NCBI RefSeq assembly: GCF_030445035.2
Contig: NC_080683.1
Coordinates: 115,863,225 to 115,927,224, forward strand
Length of the DNA stretch: 64,000 bases
Direction of reading: 5' to 3'
DNA from: Dasypus novemcinctus
Lineage: Eukaryota > Chordata > Mammalia > Cingulata > Dasypodidae
Shown here: positions 60,850 through 64,000 of the stretch, in pieces
How positions within the stretch are numbered: the stretch's first letter is position 1
Layout of the letters: the number at the start of each line of letters is the position of its first letter
Made by a program: the position numbers and the translations under genes
Notes under the pieces: generated by a model
What the model was told of the DNA's origin: nothing
What the model saw: only the letters and a program-made list of their open reading frames with translations
Database searches by the model: none

Positions 60850-61241
60850 AAATAACGGGCTGTCGCTTCTGAAGTTAGAGTGCAGGAATTCGGTGGATTC
60901 TGTGCTCTCTCTCGGTCTACTTGCTCTGGGACAAGTCAGCTACCAAGTCATGAGGCAGCTCTGTGGAGAAGACCCATATGCCAAGAAATTAAGATCTTCC
61001 AAGAAACATTTGAGAAAGCTTGGAAGCAGAACCTTCCCAGAGCGAGTCTTCCCCAATCACGTTGGCCAGGATTGCAGTCCTGTCTGACATCTTGGCTGGG
61101 GCCTTGAGAGCAACTCTGAGCCAGAACCACCCAGTGAAGCTGCTCCCAGGCTCCTGTCCCACAGAAATGGTGAGAAACTGTGGCTTTAAGCTGTTAAGTT
61201 TTGGGGGCAATTTGTTGTATAGCAATGGATAACTGACACAG
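60850..61241 (+). repeat. Probable MaLR LTR remnant
   Basis: The right end reads 'ctttaagctgttaagttttgggggcaatttgttgtatagcaatggataactgacaca', the usual 3' end of old MaLR LTRs. The left part is too diverged to delimit. Confidence 0.5.
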
Positions 61242-61390
61242 AGATGTATTATGTCACTAATTTTCCAAATATTTTAATCACAGTATTCAATATAATGGGC
61301 TTCCTTTATAATTCTAGTACTTTATTTCACATTTAAAACATCATTCTGAGAAGGAATCCAGAGACATCTTCGAGGTTAAAAAGGAATACA

Positions 61391-61789
61391 GGGAAAATGA
61401 ATGTGGCTCAGGCAATTGGGCTCCCATCTACCATATAGAAGGTCCAGGGTGCAATACCCAGGGCCTCCTGGTGAAGGCAGACTGGCCTGTGTGGCGAGCT
61501 GGCCCACGCGGAGCACTGCCCCATGTAGGAGTGCTGTCCTGCACAGGAGTTCTGGCCCATGCAGAGAGTCGACACAGCAAGGAGATGCAACAAAAAGAGA
61601 CACAGAGGAGAGACAATAAGCGCCACAATAGACTAGGGAGTGAGGTGGCGCAAGAGAATGATTGCCTCTCTCCCATGCCGGAAGATCCCATGGTCAGTTC
61701 CCAGAGCCACCTAATGAGAATAGAAGCAGACACAGAAGAACACACAGCAAATGGACCCAGAGAGTAGAAAATGGAGGGAGGGGGAGAAA

Positions 61790-61832
<43 letters not shown>

Positions 61833-61847
61833 ATCTTTAAAAAAATA
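61391..61847 (+). repeat. Dimeric DAS-type SINE with long (AAAT)n tail
   Basis: Has the first head (GAATGTGGCTCAGGCAATTG) and a body, then a second tRNA-like module near 61640 (GAGGTGGCGCAAGAGAATGA, CCTCTCTCCCATG), and a tail of about 12 AAAT units (61786-61834). Flanked by AAAAAGGAATACA at 61378-61390 and 61848-61860. Confidence 0.9.
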
Positions 61848-62523
61848 AAAAAGGAATACATAGTATAAAAAAGATTAACCCTACTACAGCCTCACTGTTG
61901 CCCTGTGCTAGCTGGTAAAAGGGGAAAAGAACATTGGAGAGGCATATCTGCTTCTCCAATCCATGCCCCAAAGTAGCACACATCCCCTGCTCACATTCTA
62001 TTGGCAGTCACATGGCCACATTTCTTGCAATGGAGGCTGGGAAATGCAGATCCTACATGAAGAGCCATCTCCTGACCAGTGGTCTACAGAAGGGGGATAT
62101 ATTTCAGTGGATATTGTTGGGGAAATACAATGGAAAGCAAAGTCTTCTCTCAAACCAGAAAACTTCTCCACAAATGTAGAAGAGTAAGAAACACAATTTA
62201 ATTATGGAATAAGCAATAAACCAGAGTGTGATGCATCATAGCCGCCCACTAATGAAATTGCAAAGAAAGAAATCTCACCCATACAGGGCAAAGCAGATAT
62301 AAGCCATGCCATAGATGTTATTTGAGATAAGTAGTAACCAGTCCTCGAGTAAAAGGACTTGCTAGCACCATTTGTCAAAGATAATCCATTTTAAATTCAC
62401 CAGGGAATTGGGGTGGTCTTTGTGTTTGCTAATTGCCTTTCTCCAAAGGAATAATAAAACTTCTCAGATCTCTATGACAGGTAGATAATTTCAACTTGGA
62501 GACAGCATCTAAACTAAACTCCT

Positions 62524-62940
62524 GGGAAGCAGATGTGGCTCAACTGATAGAGCACCCATCTACAATATGGAGAGTCCAGGGTTCGATCCCCAGGGCCTCC
62601 TGACCCATGTGATGAGCTGGCCCATGTGCAGTGTGGCTGCGTGCAAGGAGTGCCGTGCCACACAGGGGTGTCCCCCTCATAGGGGTGCCCCACATGCAAG
62701 GAGTGCGCCCCACAAGGAGAGCTGCCCTGTGTGAAAAAAGCACAGCCCACCCAGGAGTGGCGCCGCACACACAGAGAGCTTATGCAGCAAGATGATGCAA
62801 CAAAAAGAGACACGCTTTCCTAGTGCTGCAGGATAGTGCAAGTGGATGCAGAAGAATACACAGCAAATGGATACAGGAGACAACAGGGGGGGAAGAGGAG
62901 AGGAATAAATAAAATAAATCTTTAAAAAATAAAAAATAAA
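62524..62940 (+). repeat. Full-length DAS SINE
   Basis: Starts GGAAGCAGATGTGGCTCAAC with a near-consensus pol III B box (GGGTTCGATCCCC), full body and (AAAT)n/poly-A tail, followed by AAACTCC that also precedes the element. Confidence 0.9.
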
Positions 62941-63299
62941 AATAAATAAACTCCCATGGAGACAGGAAGGTAACATTGCTAAACCTTCTTGATGTTTACA
63001 TTTCAGAGACGCTCCCAGGTCTTTAAGAAAGAGATTCCTGGGTAGTAAAGCTGGCAAAACAAAAAATGAAAGAAGCAGATGGTAATGATGTAAACAGTTC
63101 TATGAAGTGATTTTCGTTCTTAGTGATAAGACATCTGTAGAACTGAAAATGTGGAGAACTAATTTGGTTCCAGCACCTGGATTGGACATCCAATTCTTCT
63201 TTAGCCTTCCTTAAGACTAATCTTGTGAGGTTGCCCACGCGGACTCTCAAGTTTTCTAAAGTAACTGAATGAAGAATGGGAGAGGATCACTGATGTCTA

Positions 63300-63480
63300 T
63301 CTAGTCAGTCAGAAAACATTTTCTGAGGACCTATAATGTAATAGGGACTCCAGTAAATACCAGGGCAAATGAGACTACCAAAAATAAAACATGACCCCGA
63401 TTCCCAAAGAACTTATGATGAGGGAAACAACTCAGCTGGGTAAAACCGTACAATGTTTTCTGCTAGATACTGTGACACAC
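63300..63480 (-). repeat. L2 3'-end fragment (antisense)
   Basis: 'acattttctgaggacctataatg', 'gggactccagtaaatacc', 'ccccgattcccaaagaactta' match the reverse of the L2 terminus. Confidence 0.6.
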
Positions 63481-63546
63481 ATAACCCAGGACGAAAAAAG
63501 TAGCACGCTAATAGCAAAAAAATAATAATAATAAATTCACAATTGC

Positions 63547-63636
63547 TTTTTTTTTTTAGGAGGCACCAGGGATTGAATCCAGGACCTAGTATATGGGAAG
63601 CAAGTGCTCAACCACTGAGCTACATCCACTCCCCAA
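63547..63636 (-). repeat. tRNA-only SINE, antisense copy 1
   Basis: Minus strand: GGGGAGTGGATGTAGCTCAG, a GATTCAATCCC B-box region, CTCC and a short A tail. Body-less tRNA-Ala-type SINE. Confidence 0.85.
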
Positions 63637-63654
63637 TGAGAGCTGGGTTTTTTG

Positions 63655-63746
63655 TTTGTTTGTTTTTAGGAGGTACCAGGGATCAAACCTGCAACCTTGT
63701 ACATGGGAAGCAGGTGCTCAACCACTTGAGCTACAGCTACTCCCTC
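63655..63746 (-). repeat. tRNA-only SINE, antisense copy 2
   Basis: Same structure as the copy 19 bases to its left (GGGAGTAGCTGTAGCTCAAG; GGTTTGATCCC), with a (AAAC)n tail. Confidence 0.85.
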
Positions 63747-64000
63747 ACAATTCCTTTTCTTGTTTTTTAATTTCAACAAGCCTTGGGCTAAAAAGATGAA
63801 ATTAAATTAGAATGTCAGGCTCTGGTGTTAAGTAGGGTAGGATTCCTATGAGGCACATTCGTTGGGCCTTCCCAGGATCTCTGAATTCACAAGGTCAAGC
63901 TGTCCCTCAGTATTCACAGAAAGCTTCCAGAAAAGACTGTGGTCCTCTGCTGACGGGTACCAGGTGCCCCATCGATGCAGAGTCCTGTGGGAAACCCGTT

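Noticed and set aside
61786-61834. Perfect AAAT tandem array, considered as an independent satellite
   Set aside because: It is the expanded tail of the SINE at 61391-61847. No CRISPR-like or other unique-spacer repeat array occurs in the window.
62540-62620. tRNA-like sequence with near-consensus B box
   Set aside because: It is the head of a DAS SINE with body and A-rich tail; not a functional tRNA gene. The same applies to the other SINE heads.

Overview
The window is nuclear DNA from a placental mammal, almost certainly a xenarthran (armadillo or a close relative). Two things show this. The exons of two vertebrate genes are readable with canonical splice sites. Most recent repeats are tRNA-Ala-type SINEs of the armadillo DAS kind: a head resembling 'gggaagcggacttggcccagtggttagggcgtc', then a body, then an (AAAT)n/poly-A tail. 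No prokaryotic or organellar sequence is present. Gene order (MTFR2 then BCLAF1, both on the minus strand) matches human 6q23.3.

Region 1-16.6 kb holds the 5' two thirds of MTFR2 (mitochondrial fission regulator 2), minus strand. Its CpG-island promoter is at about 15.8-16.6 kb. Five coding exons are at 15577-15515, 12267-12163, 11712-11600, 8009-7777 and 5749-5389; the last exon(s) must lie beyond position 1. Its introns contain an SGK1 processed pseudogene (466-3250) that was later hit by a solo LTR (862-1288), an old HAL1/L1 relic, a complete non-autonomous MaLR-type provirus with two LTRs, a Leu-tRNA primer site and a CACAG target duplication (8588-11193), several SINEs and a long L2.

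Region 16.6-21 kb is intergenic, with old L2 pieces, a SINE and a small unexplained GC-rich patch at 20.7-21.0 kb.

Region about 21-53.3 kb is BCLAF1, minus strand, complete. Eleven coding exons (45800 down to 26891) join in frame to a predicted 919-residue protein. There are two inferred 5' non-coding exons (48921-48967 and 53196-about 53300), a long repeat-poor putative 3' UTR below 26891, and a CpG-island promoter at 52.2-53.7 kb with an ETS/CRE motif and four NRF-1-type sites. The coding plus non-coding exon count (13) fits my recollection of the human gene.

Region 53.7-64 kb is upstream intergenic DNA: DAS SINEs in both orientations, a truncated RPS12 pseudogene, MaLR LTRs, an L1 3' end, L2 pieces and one unassigned 169-codon ORF.

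I found no evidence for a novel multi-gene system. The most interesting items are the nested and complete LTR elements, a frame-supported GC-AG intron in MTFR2, the BCLAF1 exon architecture, the promoter motif clusters, and the two features I could not explain (20.7-21.0 kb and 55.3-55.8 kb). No database search or alignment was run; family names rest on recognition of the sequence.
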